A stretch of 16,584 nucleotides of DNA from Lysobacterales bacterium (GCA_029287515.1 JARFQZ010000288.1:1-16584); one strand, 5' to 3'. Counted from the stretch's first letter, positions 6,888-14,509 are shown. The notes: generated by a model from the sequence alone, not told the origin. Translations and numbers: made by a program.

Positions 6888-6914
6888 AGTAGGACTCCGT
6901 TGGAGCCCTACTAT
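6886..6914 (-). promoter_or_regulatory. Inverted repeat covering the RBS and start of the secreted-protein gene
   Basis: The arms ATAGTAGGACTCC and GGAGCCCTACTAT are separated by GTT, giving 12 of 13 pairs. On the minus strand the second arm contains the GGAG ribosome binding site and reaches the ATG at 6885-6887, so the RNA hairpin would sequester translation initiation. No U-run follows, so it is not a standard terminator for gph. A protein-binding operator is an alternative reading. Confidence 0.55.
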
Positions 6915-6923
6915 AACAAAAGC

Positions 6924-7637
6924 TCATGCGCTTTGGCGCAGTGGCGGCAGGGGAGGAATGCTGTGAGGGACATCCGCGAGCCGCTCCACGACATAGTCTG
7001 CGCCCAGCGTAACCGCGGGAACTCCGGTGTATCCATCCGGGACCAGGATAATGGGTACCCTGGCTGCGCGGGCCGCACCCACGTCAGCGCCCGAGTCACC
7101 CACCATGACGGCATCCTCGGCGCGGGCGCCCAGTTCGTCGAGGCAAGCGAGGAGGGGCTGTGGATGAGGTTTTCGTTGCGGCGTGGAGTCGCCTCCAATG
7201 ACGCTTCCGAAAAAACCACTGATATCCAGGTCACTCAATATCATGCGAGTCACGGAAACGGGCTTGTTGGTGCACAATCCCTGCCTGATGCCGGCATTGT
7301 AGAAGCATTCGAGCACGCTTCTCGCGTCGGTGTTCAGCCGCGTATTCTCGGTGGCGCAAGCCGAGTAGATCTCCATGAACCGTGGCATCAGCTTTGCCAC
7401 TTCCGACTCGTCCAGGGAATCACCGGTAGCCCGGAAACCGCGTTCAATCAACTTGCCGACGCCGTTACCGATCATCGGCCTGACGTTTTCGACGGTGTGC
7501 GTGGGACGTCCCTGCTCGGTGAGCAGAGAATTCAGTGCCGTCGCCAGGTCTTGCGCCGAGTCGACCAGGGTGCCGTCCAGGTCCCAGACGATGGCCGACG
7601 GATATCCGGATTTTTTTGCTTTGTCAGGCTGCGGCAT
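6924..7637 (-). CDS. gph: Phosphoglycolate phosphatase (HAD superfamily)
   Basis: This 237-aa HAD phosphatase is of the Gph/CbbZ type, hydrolysing 2-phosphoglycolate to glycolate and phosphate in the cytosol. Motif I is WDLDGTLVDSA with nucleophile D19 and acid D21; motif II is T123-N124 in CTNKPVS; the motif III lysine is K156 in RKPHPQPLL; motif IV is VGDSGADVGAA with D181/D185. The helical cap (NSLLTEQGRPTHTVENVRPMIGNGVGKLIERGF) is the Gph signature. A GGAGG lies about 10 nt before the ATG. It sits 39 nt behind prk in an fbp-prk-gph cluster, which supports the role of clearing phosphoglycolate made by Rubisco. Another small phosphate ester as substrate cannot be ruled out from sequence. 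Confidence 0.88.
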   Translation of the reverse strand: MPQPDKAKKSGYPSAIVWDLDGTLVDSAQDLATALNSLLTEQGRPTHTVENVRPMIGNGVGKLIERGFRATGDSLDESEVAKLMPRFMEIYSACATENTRLNTDARSVLECFYNAGIRQGLCTNKPVSVTRMILSDLDISGFFGSVIGGDSTPQRKPHPQPLLACLDELGARAEDAVMVGDSGADVGAARAARVPIILVPDGYTGVPAVTLGADYVVERLADVPHSIPPLPPLRQSA

Positions 7638-7676
7638 TTAAAACGTTCCTCCATTGGGCTCTTGTGAAATGGTAAC

Positions 7677-8591
7677 TCAAGCGGATTTCCTGACAGCTTG
7701 AATGTTTTTACGTGGCCCGCCGGCGCGCCGGCTGCGCTCCATGATCTGCATGATCATGGGTGTAAGAATCAGTTGCATGGCAAGGTCCAGCTTGCTACCC
7801 GGGATCACGATGGAATTGGCCCGGGACATGAAGCTGTCGTGGATCATCGATGTCAGGTAAGGAAAATCGATGCCACGGGGATTGGCAAAGCGGATTACTA
7901 CCATCGATTCGTCCGGCGTGGGGATCCAACGGGCGATGAACGCGTTGGAGGTATCCACGGTTGGAATACGCTGAAAGTTAATGTCCGTTTGCGAAAACTG
8001 GGGACAGATGTAGTCGAGGTACTCCGGCATTCGCCGAAGGATTGTGTCCTTGATAGCCTCACGGGAATACCCCCGGTCCATATTGTCGCGGTGTATTTTC
8101 TGGATCCACTCCAGGTTAACCACCGGCACGACCCCGATTTTCAGGTCGCAGTGCTTCGCAACATTGATGCCCTCGGTCACGACCGCGCCATGCAGTCCTT
8201 CGTAGAACAATAATTCAGTTTCCTCATTGATGTCTTCCCAGTCGGAAAAAGTACCCGGCGGGTTGCCATAGAGCTTCTCCTCTTCCTCGTCGTGTACGTA
8301 ATGCCGGGTTTTGCCAGTGCCCGTTTTACCAAAGTCACGGAAGACGCTTTCGAGCTCTTTGAGTAAATTGGCTTCGAGGCCGAAATGGCTGAAGTGATTA
8401 TTGCCTTTCTTCTCCTCTGCAGCCATAACCCGCTTCATCTCGGCGCGATCATAGCGATGAAACGCGTCGCCTTCGATAAAAGCGGCCTTGACGCCCTCGC
8501 GAGTAAAAATGCGCTCGAACGTTTTCTTGACGGAAGAGGTGCCGGCGCCGGATGAGCCGGTGACGGAAATAATGGGGTGCCTGACTGACAT
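7677..8591 (-). CDS. prk: Phosphoribulokinase
   Basis: This proteobacterial class I phosphoribulokinase (304 aa) phosphorylates ribulose 5-phosphate with ATP to ribulose 1,5-bisphosphate for Rubisco. The P-loop is TGSSGAGTSS at residues 11-20. The family segments FIEGDAFHRYDRAEMKR, NHFSHFGLEANLL and LLFYEGLHGAVV (Walker B region) are intact. I chose the ATG at 8591, not an upstream in-frame start at 8699, because GAGGAGG sits 7 nt before it and the family N-terminus is MSxxHPIISVTGSSGAGT; the longer form would also overlap fbp. It begins 16 nt after the fbp stop, clearly in one operon. No Rubisco gene is in the window. The regulatory CP12/redox features of plant PRK are not expected in this class. 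Confidence 0.95.
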   Translation of the reverse strand: MSVRHPIISVTGSSGAGTSSVKKTFERIFTREGVKAAFIEGDAFHRYDRAEMKRVMAAEEKKGNNHFSHFGLEANLLKELESVFRDFGKTGTGKTRHYVHDEEEEKLYGNPPGTFSDWEDINEETELLFYEGLHGAVVTEGINVAKHCDLKIGVVPVVNLEWIQKIHRDNMDRGYSREAIKDTILRRMPEYLDYICPQFSQTDINFQRIPTVDTSNAFIARWIPTPDESMVVIRFANPRGIDFPYLTSMIHDSFMSRANSIVIPGSKLDLAMQLILTPMIMQIMERSRRAGGPRKNIQAVRKSA

Positions 8592-8607
8592 GTATGACCT
8601 CCTCGGT

Positions 8608-9657
8608 TCAACCCGTGTGAAACAGTCCGCGACTTCCGAACAGTTGGGAACGCTCCTGCAAAGGATGGACTTCTTTGTAATAGTGGTTAACCAACTCAAC
8701 TTCGCGCCGGGAACCGAAAATCAGTGGCGCCCGCTGGTGGATATCGGTTGGATCGACATCCAGAACCCGCTCATACCCGGTGCTGGCTGCACCCCCCGCC
8801 TGTTCGACCAGAAAGGCGATGGGGTTGCATTCGTACGCCAGGCGCAGGCGTCCGGTCTGGTAGGCGGGACGACGGTCGCCCGGGTAAAGGAAAATGCCAC
8901 CACGCATCATTATCCGGTGACACTCCGCTACCAGAGAGGCTATCCAGCGCATGTTGTAGTTCTTGGCGTGCGGACCTTCGGCGCCTTCCATGCAATCGTC
9001 TATATAGGCCTTGATGTGGCCGTCCCAGCGGCGGAAGTTGGAAGCGTTGATCGCAAACTCATGTGTCTCTTCCGGCACTTTGACATGGGGAATGGTCAGG
9101 CAGAATTCGCCGGTGTCCGGGTTCAGCGTAAACACATGGGTGCCTTCACCCAGTGTCAGGACCATCGCGGTTTGCGGGCCGTAAATGACATAGCCGGCTG
9201 CGACCTGGTGGATGCCTTTCTGCAGGAAGCAGTCTGTCTCGGCGTCTCCCTTGTCGCATTTCATCGGCATGACAGAAAAAATGGTGCCGACGGACACGTT
9301 GGTGTCGATGTTGGAAGACCCGTCCAGCGGGTCGATGGCGACATACAGCGGAGCCCCCTGGTTGATCGGAACGGGCAGTTCCAGCTCTTCTGAAGCCAGG
9401 TAAGCGACCGGTGCGTCGACGAGTTCATCCAGAATGATCTCGTTGGCGCGCATGTCCAGTTCCAGCTGGGTATCCCCGTCGACGTTTTCACCGCGGGAAG
9501 CACTCAGGCTTCCGGCCAGCGAGCCCAGTGCAATGATCTCCGCTATGGCGCAACACGATTCCGCCAGCGATTGTGTGGTCGCTGCCACTGCCCGGCGCAA
9601 GTCATCCTGGCCGGCCCAACTTTCTAGGAAACTCGACAATGTCTGGTGCTCGGTCAT
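8608..9657 (-). CDS. fbp: Fructose-1,6-bisphosphatase class I
   Basis: This 349-aa class I FBPase converts fructose 1,6-bisphosphate to fructose 6-phosphate in gluconeogenesis and the Calvin cycle. The metal-binding residues E90/E91 are in LASEELELP and the signature DPLDGSSNIDTNVSVGTIFS starts at D109. The substrate-binding regions YNMRWIASLVAECHRIMMRGGIFLYPGD and RLAYECNPIAFLVEQAGG are intact. The length is usual for bacterial enzymes. AGGAGGG lies 9 nt before the ATG. It leads the fbp-prk-gph cluster, which argues for a Calvin-cycle role besides gluconeogenesis. The 131-nt gap upstream to the regulator gene carries a hairpin (9756-9777) and probably the fbp promoter; no convincing -35/-10 pair was found. 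Confidence 0.95.
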   Translation of the reverse strand: MTEHQTLSSFLESWAGQDDLRRAVAATTQSLAESCCAIAEIIALGSLAGSLSASRGENVDGDTQLELDMRANEIILDELVDAPVAYLASEELELPVPINQGAPLYVAIDPLDGSSNIDTNVSVGTIFSVMPMKCDKGDAETDCFLQKGIHQVAAGYVIYGPQTAMVLTLGEGTHVFTLNPDTGEFCLTIPHVKVPEETHEFAINASNFRRWDGHIKAYIDDCMEGAEGPHAKNYNMRWIASLVAECHRIMMRGGIFLYPGDRRPAYQTGRLRLAYECNPIAFLVEQAGGAASTGYERVLDVDPTDIHQRAPLIFGSRREVELVNHYYKEVHPLQERSQLFGSRGLFHTG

Positions 9658-9755
9658 TTGCTGTCGCCCTCCTGATGAGAAATGGCCTTTCAGACCAGTC
9701 TACAAAGAGAAGTGTGTGACAAGAACATCCTTCGGGAGGGGGGATTAAGATCATT

Positions 9756-9777
9756 GGGGTAGGCATAAACCTACCCC
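9756..9777. promoter_or_regulatory. Perfect 8-bp inverted repeat between the LuxR-type gene and fbp
   Basis: GGGGTAGG and CCTACCCC flank a 6-nt CATAAA loop. It follows the regulator stop by 11 nt and precedes fbp by about 100 nt. No U-tract follows on the minus strand (AATGATCTTAAT), so it is either a weak terminator for the regulator or an operator-like dyad controlling fbp. The two are not separable from sequence. Confidence 0.5.
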
Positions 9778-9788
9778 TTGGCAACGGG

Positions 9789-10406
9789 TCAGGATTTCAG
9801 GTACATGGCGATCGCCTGGCCACGGGAGTTAACCGCCAGTTTCTGGTACAGATTACGCACGTGAAACTTTATGGTGTTGAGTGAAACACCCAGGTCCCTG
9901 GCGATTTGTTTGTTGGTCCTGCCGGAAGCGAGGTCTGCCAGTACTTCCATTTCGCGGCGGGTCAAGGTGGACAGCGGGCTATCGTAAATGGACCGCACAT
10001 CGATATAAGGGAAAATCATTCGGCCGGCCGCCACGGTAACGATCGCCTCCATCAGAACGGAAGGTTGTTCACTTTTCGATACGAAGGCAGCACCGCCGTG
10101 AATCATGACCTGCGACGGAACCGTTTTGCTCTCGTCGCCGGTATAAACGATGATACGGGGCGGGTGGTCCAGCTTGTTGACGTGATCGAGAATGTAACGG
10201 CCGTCACAAGGCCCGATGACCCAACCGATGATCCCCACATCGATACTTTCTGCCTCTATGTTGGCGAGGAAATCATCGCAGCCTGATGCAACGTGCATCA
10301 GCTTGAACCGCTTGTCTTCGGACAGCAAATGCTTGAGCGCGGCCTGGATCAGCGGATTCTTATCCGCCAGTCCAACACGAATGGGCCATTTACTAACCAT
10401 CCGCAC
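9789..10406 (-). CDS. LuxR/NarL-family regulator with a degenerate receiver domain
   Basis: This 205-aa protein has an N-terminal receiver-like domain (residues 8-128) and a C-terminal LuxR helix-turn-helix (145-203: LTRREMEVLADLASG, NKQIARDLGVSLNTIKFHVRNLYQKL). The DNA-binding part is intact and should bind as a dimer. In the receiver, the usual phospho-aspartate aligns with G61 (DVGIIGWVIGPCDG), and the acidic pair is D15-K16. The conserved Thr (T89) and Lys (K111, in AAFVSKSE) remain. Aspartyl phosphorylation is therefore unlikely. The start is GTG 10406 or ATG 10400; neither has a strong RBS. It lies between smpB and the fbp cluster on the same strand, and control of the Calvin genes is only a guess from position. 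No partner histidine kinase is adjacent. Confidence 0.88.
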   Translation of the reverse strand: MRMVSKWPIRVGLADKNPLIQAALKHLLSEDKRFKLMHVASGCDDFLANIEAESIDVGIIGWVIGPCDGRYILDHVNKLDHPPRIIVYTGDESKTVPSQVMIHGGAAFVSKSEQPSVLMEAIVTVAAGRMIFPYIDVRSIYDSPLSTLTRREMEVLADLASGRTNKQIARDLGVSLNTIKFHVRNLYQKLAVNSRGQAIAMYLKS

Positions 10407-10444
10407 AGTTTAACGGTCTGCCGTAAAGCCTGTCTTGATTGTCA

Positions 10445-10894
10445 TCAACCCCGTTTGAGAATGCGGCCTTTCTGACGCTCCCAATCCCTGTCCTTCTGTG
10501 TTTTGCGCTTGTCGTGCTGCCGTTTGCCTTTGGCCAGGCCGATTTCCACCTTTACCTTGCCGCGAGACCAGTACATCGCCGTTGGAATGACCGTGTAGCC
10601 ACGGCGGTCAACGGCCCCCACCAGGCGATCTATTTCACGTCGATGCAGCAGGAGTTTCCGGGTCCTGAGCGGATCGGGCCTGATATGCGTTGAAGCAGTG
10701 GGCAGGGGGCTGATCTGGCAGCCGAAAAGAAATGCCTCATTGTCTTTCAGGAGCACGTAGCTGTCTGCGAACTGGACGCGCCCCTCCCTGAGGGATTTGA
10801 CTTCCCAGCCTTCCAGGGCGATACCGGCCTCGATGCGGTCTTCGATGTGGTATTCGAAGCGAGCTCGCTTGTTGAGCGCAATGGTTTTATTCAT
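10445..10894 (-). CDS. smpB: SmpB, tmRNA-binding protein
   Basis: This is SmpB, which binds the tRNA-like domain of tmRNA and places its C-terminal tail in the empty mRNA channel of a stalled ribosome. Family blocks are IALNKRARFEYHIEDRIEAGIALEGWEVKSLR, ADSYVLLKDNEAFLFG, HIRPDPLRTRKLLLHRREIDRL and the basic tail GLAKGKRQHDKRKTQKDRDWERQKGRILKR. I chose the ATG at 10894 (149 aa); an upstream in-frame ATG at 10930 would give 161 aa, closer to the usual length of about 160, but neither has a clear RBS. It works with ssrA at 1069-1707, here about 9 kb away. It is divergent from ratA, with about 80 nt between the chosen starts. Confidence 0.95.
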   Translation of the reverse strand: MNKTIALNKRARFEYHIEDRIEAGIALEGWEVKSLREGRVQFADSYVLLKDNEAFLFGCQISPLPTASTHIRPDPLRTRKLLLHRREIDRLVGAVDRRGYTVIPTAMYWSRGKVKVEIGLAKGKRQHDKRKTQKDRDWERQKGRILKRG

Positions 10895-10975
10895 AGTGGC
10901 GCCTATTCTACGTTCTGGGGTGCTGCTCATGCTATGCTTGCCGCGCCCTGTTAAACCCTGTTCTGACTTTTAGGT

Positions 10976-11407
10976 ATGGAAATCAAGCGATCAGCTCTCG
11001 TTCTTCATCCGGCGATGGATATGTTCCGGCTGGTCCAGGACGTGCCCGCTTATCCTGATTTTCTCACCTGGTGCCTTAGCTCAGAAGTCCATGAGCAGTC
11101 CTCTGATCACCAACTGGCCTCCCTCGTGGTCAAGGTCAGCGGCGTAACCCAGACCTTCACGACGCGTAACCGATTTGTCCCCGGGGAGCGACTGACGCTT
11201 TCGCTGGTGGAGGGTCCGTTTCGACACCTGTCGGGCGAGTGGCTGTTCGAACCGCTGGGCGGGGAGGGCAGCAAGGTGAGCCTGATCTTGAGTTTTGATT
11301 TCTCCAGCCGGGTTCTGTCTTCGGCTTTTCGGCGGGGATTCACTCACATTGCCGATCGCCTGGTCAGCGAATTCAGCAAGCGAGCGGACCATGTCTATGG
11401 AATCTGA
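10976..11407 (+). CDS. ratA: RatA, START/Coq10-like protein
   Basis: This 143-aa protein is of the RatA/YfjG family, a SRPBCC (START-like) fold related to mitochondrial Coq10. In E. coli, RatA has been described as interfering with 70S ribosome assembly when overproduced; relatives bind ubiquinone or lipid-like ligands. Family signs are MEIKRSALVLHPAMDMFRLVQDVPAYPDFLTWC at the N-terminus and the GEWLFEPLGGEGSKVSLILSFDFSS beta region. Only a weak AGG precedes the ATG. It is followed by rnfH with a 17-nt overlap. The gene order smpB/ratA/rnfH/bamE is the common gammaproteobacterial one, which secures the call. Confidence 0.93.
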   Translation: MEIKRSALVLHPAMDMFRLVQDVPAYPDFLTWCLSSEVHEQSSDHQLASLVVKVSGVTQTFTTRNRFVPGERLTLSLVEGPFRHLSGEWLFEPLGGEGSKVSLILSFDFSSRVLSSAFRRGFTHIADRLVSEFSKRADHVYGI

Positions 11408-11699
11408 TCGCGACCTGGGGACCATCACTGTCGAGGTGGCTTACGCGTTACCGGAAAAACAATCGCTGTTAAAGTTGACAGTGCAACCGGGGACCACTGT
11501 CGGCCAGGCTATTGAACAGTCGGGCATCAGGGAGGAATATCCTTCCATGGAAATATCCGACGTGGGCATATTCAGCAAGAAAGCGACGCTGGATCAGCCG
11601 TTGCAAGAGGGTGACCGCGTGGAGATTTACAGGCCTCTGCTAGCAAATCCCAGGGAAATGAGGAAGCAACGGGCCAGGGACGAAAACCCTCCGGGCTAG
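11391..11699 (+). CDS. rnfH: RnfH (RatB), ubiquitin-fold protein of the UPF0125 family
   Basis: This 102-aa protein is of the RnfH family, a small beta-grasp fold of unknown exact role. Family features are ITVEVAYALPEKQSLLKLTVQPGTTVGQAIEQSGI, the GIFSKKATLDQPLQEGDRVEIYRPLLANPREMRKQRA block and the C-terminal RxxR-type tail. I chose the ATG at 11391 (MSMESD); a second ATG at 11397 also fits. An upstream frame from 11295 overlaps ratA deeply and lacks family similarity. It overlaps ratA by 17 nt, so the pair is co-transcribed and probably coupled. It converges on bamE, with the stops overlapping by 4 nt. Confidence 0.92.
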   Translation: MSMESDRDLGTITVEVAYALPEKQSLLKLTVQPGTTVGQAIEQSGIREEYPSMEISDVGIFSKKATLDQPLQEGDRVEIYRPLLANPREMRKQRARDENPPG

Positions 11700-12271
11700 C
11701 CGTCTATGTCTGGGCCGGTGCCGTCGTTAGGCGTCTGGTCCAGCAATTCCATGTTTCTCTGGTACTCGCGATCTTCGGAAGTGCGTTCGTTGATCGACTC
11801 GATGTCCGGATCCTGTGACTCGAAAACTTCTTCCTCGGCAGATTCTATCGCCGCGTCCTGTGGGCTTTCAGTTTGGCTTGCCTGGCCAGATGCCGGCTTC
11901 TTCACAAAGGAGGCCACTTCATCCGGATCGCCATCGACACGCTGGCTGTTGGCGCCAAACGGATCGTTTTCACCCTCGATACTGGCCAGCAGGCCATCCT
12001 CGAACCGCAGGGTAACGGTCCGGGAAATCATGGGATTTCCGCGGCGGCTGAACGTCTGCACATAGTCCCACCGATTCTGGTTAAACGGATCCTTGACCGA
12101 TGGCGTGCCCAGGACAAACAGCACCTGGCGCTGGTTCATGCCGATGTAGAGTTCATCCAGGTCATCCTGTTCCAGCGCGTTACCCTGCTGGATATTCTGC
12201 TTGTAAATCAGGTTGCAACCGGTGCCGGTGAGGCTGACCAGGAAGAGTATAAATACGAGACGTTTGATCAT
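11696..12271 (-). CDS. bamE: BamE (SmpA/OmlA) lipoprotein with long acidic C-terminal extension
   Basis: This is an outer-membrane lipoprotein of the BAM complex that inserts beta-barrel proteins. From the ATG at 12271 it has 191 aa: signal MIKRLVFILFLVSLTG and lipidated C19 in TGTGCNLIY (G at -3, an atypical lipobox), then the SmpA/OmlA domain YKQNIQQGNALEQDDLDELYIGMNQRQVLFVLGTPSVKDPFNQNRWDYVQ and TVTLRFEDGLLASIEG (~22-108). The remaining ~80 residues are low-complexity and rich in D/E/S/Q, absent from the 113-aa E. coli protein. An in-frame ATG at 12298 is possible but would put nine extra residues before the signal peptide. It is divergent from fur, with about 84 nt between starts. Confidence 0.93.
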   Translation of the reverse strand: MIKRLVFILFLVSLTGTGCNLIYKQNIQQGNALEQDDLDELYIGMNQRQVLFVLGTPSVKDPFNQNRWDYVQTFSRRGNPMISRTVTLRFEDGLLASIEGENDPFGANSQRVDGDPDEVASFVKKPASGQASQTESPQDAAIESAEEEVFESQDPDIESINERTSEDREYQRNMELLDQTPNDGTGPDIDG

Positions 12272-12318
12272 TAATGTTCCGGACTGGATTTTATGCATGG
12301 CGCCGAGTGCGTGAATGA

Positions 12319-12324
12319 TACAAT
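12319..12324 (+). promoter_or_regulatory. Possible -10 element for fur
   Basis: TACAAT lies 31 nt before the GTG start of fur, in GAATGATACAATATCTGG. The -35 region at 17 nt is weak. The sequence around it (AATGATAC AATATC) faintly resembles half of a Fur box, as would suit autoregulation, but the match is not strong. Confidence 0.35.
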
Positions 12325-12355
12325 ATCTGGCGCTACATCAAATAGTGGTAATTCC

Positions 12356-12757
12356 GTGAAAAGCAATAACCTTAAAGAAGCCGGCCTGAAAGTGACCCAT
12401 CCGCGCAAACGGATCCTGGAAATCCTGGAAAACAAGCGTAACAAGCACCTCACGGCGGATGATATTTACCGGTGCCTGGTGGAAGCCGGTGAAGAGATTG
12501 GCCTGGCTACTGTATACCGGGTTCTGAACCAGTTCGAATCCGCCGGGCTGGTGGAAAAACACAATTTCGAAAGTGGCCAGGCCTATTACGAACTGGACTC
12601 GGGAGAACATCACGACCACATGGTTTGCGTGGAGACGGGAAAGGTTACCGAGTTCATCAGCGAAGAGATTGAAGCGGCGCAGAAAAAAATAGCCGAGGCC
12701 CATGGCTACGAGATCGAAGACCACAGTCTCGTAATCTACGTCCGTCCCAAATCCTGA
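12356..12757 (+). CDS. fur: Ferric uptake regulator Fur
   Basis: This is the Fe(II)-responsive repressor of iron uptake genes (133 aa). The winged-helix domain holds LKEAGLKVTHPRKRILEIL, LTADDIYRCLVEAGEEIGLATVYRVLNQFESAGLV. The metal site begins HHDH at 85-88 and continues MVCVETGKVTEF. Of the E. coli zinc-site cysteines only C91 remains (the second CxxC Cys is a threonine and no C-terminal pair exists), as also seen in other Fur proteins such as that of Pseudomonas. I chose GTG 12356, giving the family start (M)KSNNLKEAGLKVTHPR; an ATG at 12293 would add 21 unrelated residues and run through the probable promoter. Its stop abuts the recN stop, tail to tail. Confidence 0.94.
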   Translation: MKSNNLKEAGLKVTHPRKRILEILENKRNKHLTADDIYRCLVEAGEEIGLATVYRVLNQFESAGLVEKHNFESGQAYYELDSGEHHDHMVCVETGKVTEFISEEIEAAQKKIAEAHGYEIEDHSLVIYVRPKS

Positions 12758-14431
12758 TCAGTGGCGTACAGAAGCCCGGGCGAGCAGTTCGGCGGCATGG
12801 GCCCGGCTTTGGTCGGATAGCCGCCCGCCGAGCATTCTCGCTATTTCATCGACTCTCTCCGTTTCTGCGAGAACGTTGGTTCTGACGAGCGTGGAGTCCT
12901 TTTCAGCGAGTTTCCGGACCTGCAGCTGGTGGTCTGCAAATGCCGCGACCTGGGCAAGGTGAGTAACGCACAGCGCCTGCCCACTGGCAGACAGGCTTTT
13001 GAGCAGGGCGCCGACTGCGTTGGCGGTGTCACCGCCGATCCCGGCGTCGATTTCATCGAAAATCTGGGTGGCTGAACCGTTACCTTCCCGTGAAGCAACC
13101 TTGATGGCCAGGCTGATCCGGGAGAGCTCTCCGCCCGAGGCTACCTTTTTCAGCAAGCCGGGCATGACTCCCGGATTGGCGCTGACACGTAACTCGATGC
13201 GGTCGCTTCCCCTGGCCGCCGGTCGGGATTCATCTGAAAACTCGACCCCAACCTCGAACCGCCCGCCTTCCATGCCCAGTTCCTGCATCAATGAGCTGAC
13301 GTTCCCGCTCAGCTTTGAAGCCTGTTCTTTTCTCCTTGAATGAAGTTCCAGGGCGGATTGCCGGTATTGGATAAGCGCCTGTCCCAGCCGCTCCTCCAGG
13401 ATTGCCAGCCGGCCTTCCAGGGAGTCGGCATGTTCGAAGCGCTGTTGCATCTTTACCAGTACCTGTTCGAGTTGATCAGGCTCAACCCGGTGCTTGCGCG
13501 CCAGGTCGTGTTGGGCTCCAAGCTGCCTTTCCAGTTCGGATAGCCGCTCGGGGCTGGATTTCAGCCGGGACCTCGCGGACTGGAGGCTGCTGGCTGCCTC
13601 GTTACAGTGAATGGCGGCGTTATGCAGAAGGTTCACCGCCTCGGCAATATCCGCGTCAAGTTCTGCGTAGGCTGCCAATCGCTGCGCATTGCCATGCACA
13701 ATCGATTCCGCTCCGGACGGGTCATTTTCCAGTGCCTCGATGGACCGGTTAAGCGCCTCGAGCAACTCGCCGCCACGGGCGAGCAGGCGGTGCTCGGCTT
13801 CCAGTGCGAGAAACTCCTCTGACGTCAGCATCGATTCTTCGAGTTCACGAATCTGGTACTGGATCAATTCGCGGTCGCCCGCATCCAGCGGATCTTCGTT
13901 GAGCAATTCCTGTTTCTGCTGCTCGAGTTCCGCCCACTGATGGAATGCTTCATGTACGCCGGTCAGTTCATTTGCATAACCGCCACTGGCGTCCAGCAGC
14001 CTGAACTGCTCCTCCTGCCGCAACAACAGCATGTGTTCGTTCTGACCGTGAATCTCGACCAGCAATTCGCCCAGCTCCGCCAGTTGTGAAAGCGTTACAG
14101 CCGTGCCGTTAATCCAGGCACGGGATCTGCCACTTTCGTTGACCATTCGCCGTAACAGGCATTGCTCGCCGTTTGCAAGGTCGGTGCTCTGCAGCCATTC
14201 CATTGCGGGGCTCTCGGGCTCCAGGCTGAATTCCGCGGTCAACTCGGCTTTTTGCGCACCATCGCGGACCGCGCTGGTATCGGCGCGGTTGCCGCACAGC
14301 AACCCCAGTGCATCAACCAGGATAGACTTGCCGGCACCGGTTTCCCCGGTGACGCAGGTAAAACCGCCGGAAAACTCCAGGTCGAGCGATTCCACAATGG
14401 CATAGTCGCGAATCTGCAGAAAATTCAGCAT
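12758..14431 (-). CDS. recN: DNA repair protein RecN
   Basis: This is an SMC-like ATPase acting in double-strand-break repair (557 aa, normal length). Walker A GETGAGKS is at residues 29-36 after MLNFLQIRDYAIVESLDLEF. Coiled-coil arms span roughly 155-370. The ABC signature VASGGELSRISLAI and Walker B QIFDEIDAGIGG are followed by the switch CVTHLAQVAAFADHQLQV. A GGAA lies shortly before the ATG. No LexA-type CTG-N10-CAG box was found in the 14432-14509 region, unlike E. coli. It is divergent from grpE and tail-to-tail with fur. Confidence 0.96.
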   Translation of the reverse strand: MLNFLQIRDYAIVESLDLEFSGGFTCVTGETGAGKSILVDALGLLCGNRADTSAVRDGAQKAELTAEFSLEPESPAMEWLQSTDLANGEQCLLRRMVNESGRSRAWINGTAVTLSQLAELGELLVEIHGQNEHMLLLRQEEQFRLLDASGGYANELTGVHEAFHQWAELEQQKQELLNEDPLDAGDRELIQYQIRELEESMLTSEEFLALEAEHRLLARGGELLEALNRSIEALENDPSGAESIVHGNAQRLAAYAELDADIAEAVNLLHNAAIHCNEAASSLQSARSRLKSSPERLSELERQLGAQHDLARKHRVEPDQLEQVLVKMQQRFEHADSLEGRLAILEERLGQALIQYRQSALELHSRRKEQASKLSGNVSSLMQELGMEGGRFEVGVEFSDESRPAARGSDRIELRVSANPGVMPGLLKKVASGGELSRISLAIKVASREGNGSATQIFDEIDAGIGGDTANAVGALLKSLSASGQALCVTHLAQVAAFADHQLQVRKLAEKDSTLVRTNVLAETERVDEIARMLGGRLSDQSRAHAAELLARASVRH

Positions 14432-14509
14432 GTCATTCCGGGTAACGGGACCGGTACAAAGCTAGCACGCGGCGAATGTCCGGGCAATCAGGTTTCAATA
14501 GTACTTCTG

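Noticed and set aside
8592..8699. N-terminal extension of phosphoribulokinase from an ATG at 8699
   Set aside because: The added 36 residues overlap fbp and are unlike the family; the strong GAGGAGG before 8591 fixes the start.
14432..14509. SOS (LexA) box upstream of recN
   Set aside because: No CTG-N10-CAG type sequence is seen in the recN upstream region, so SOS control cannot be claimed.
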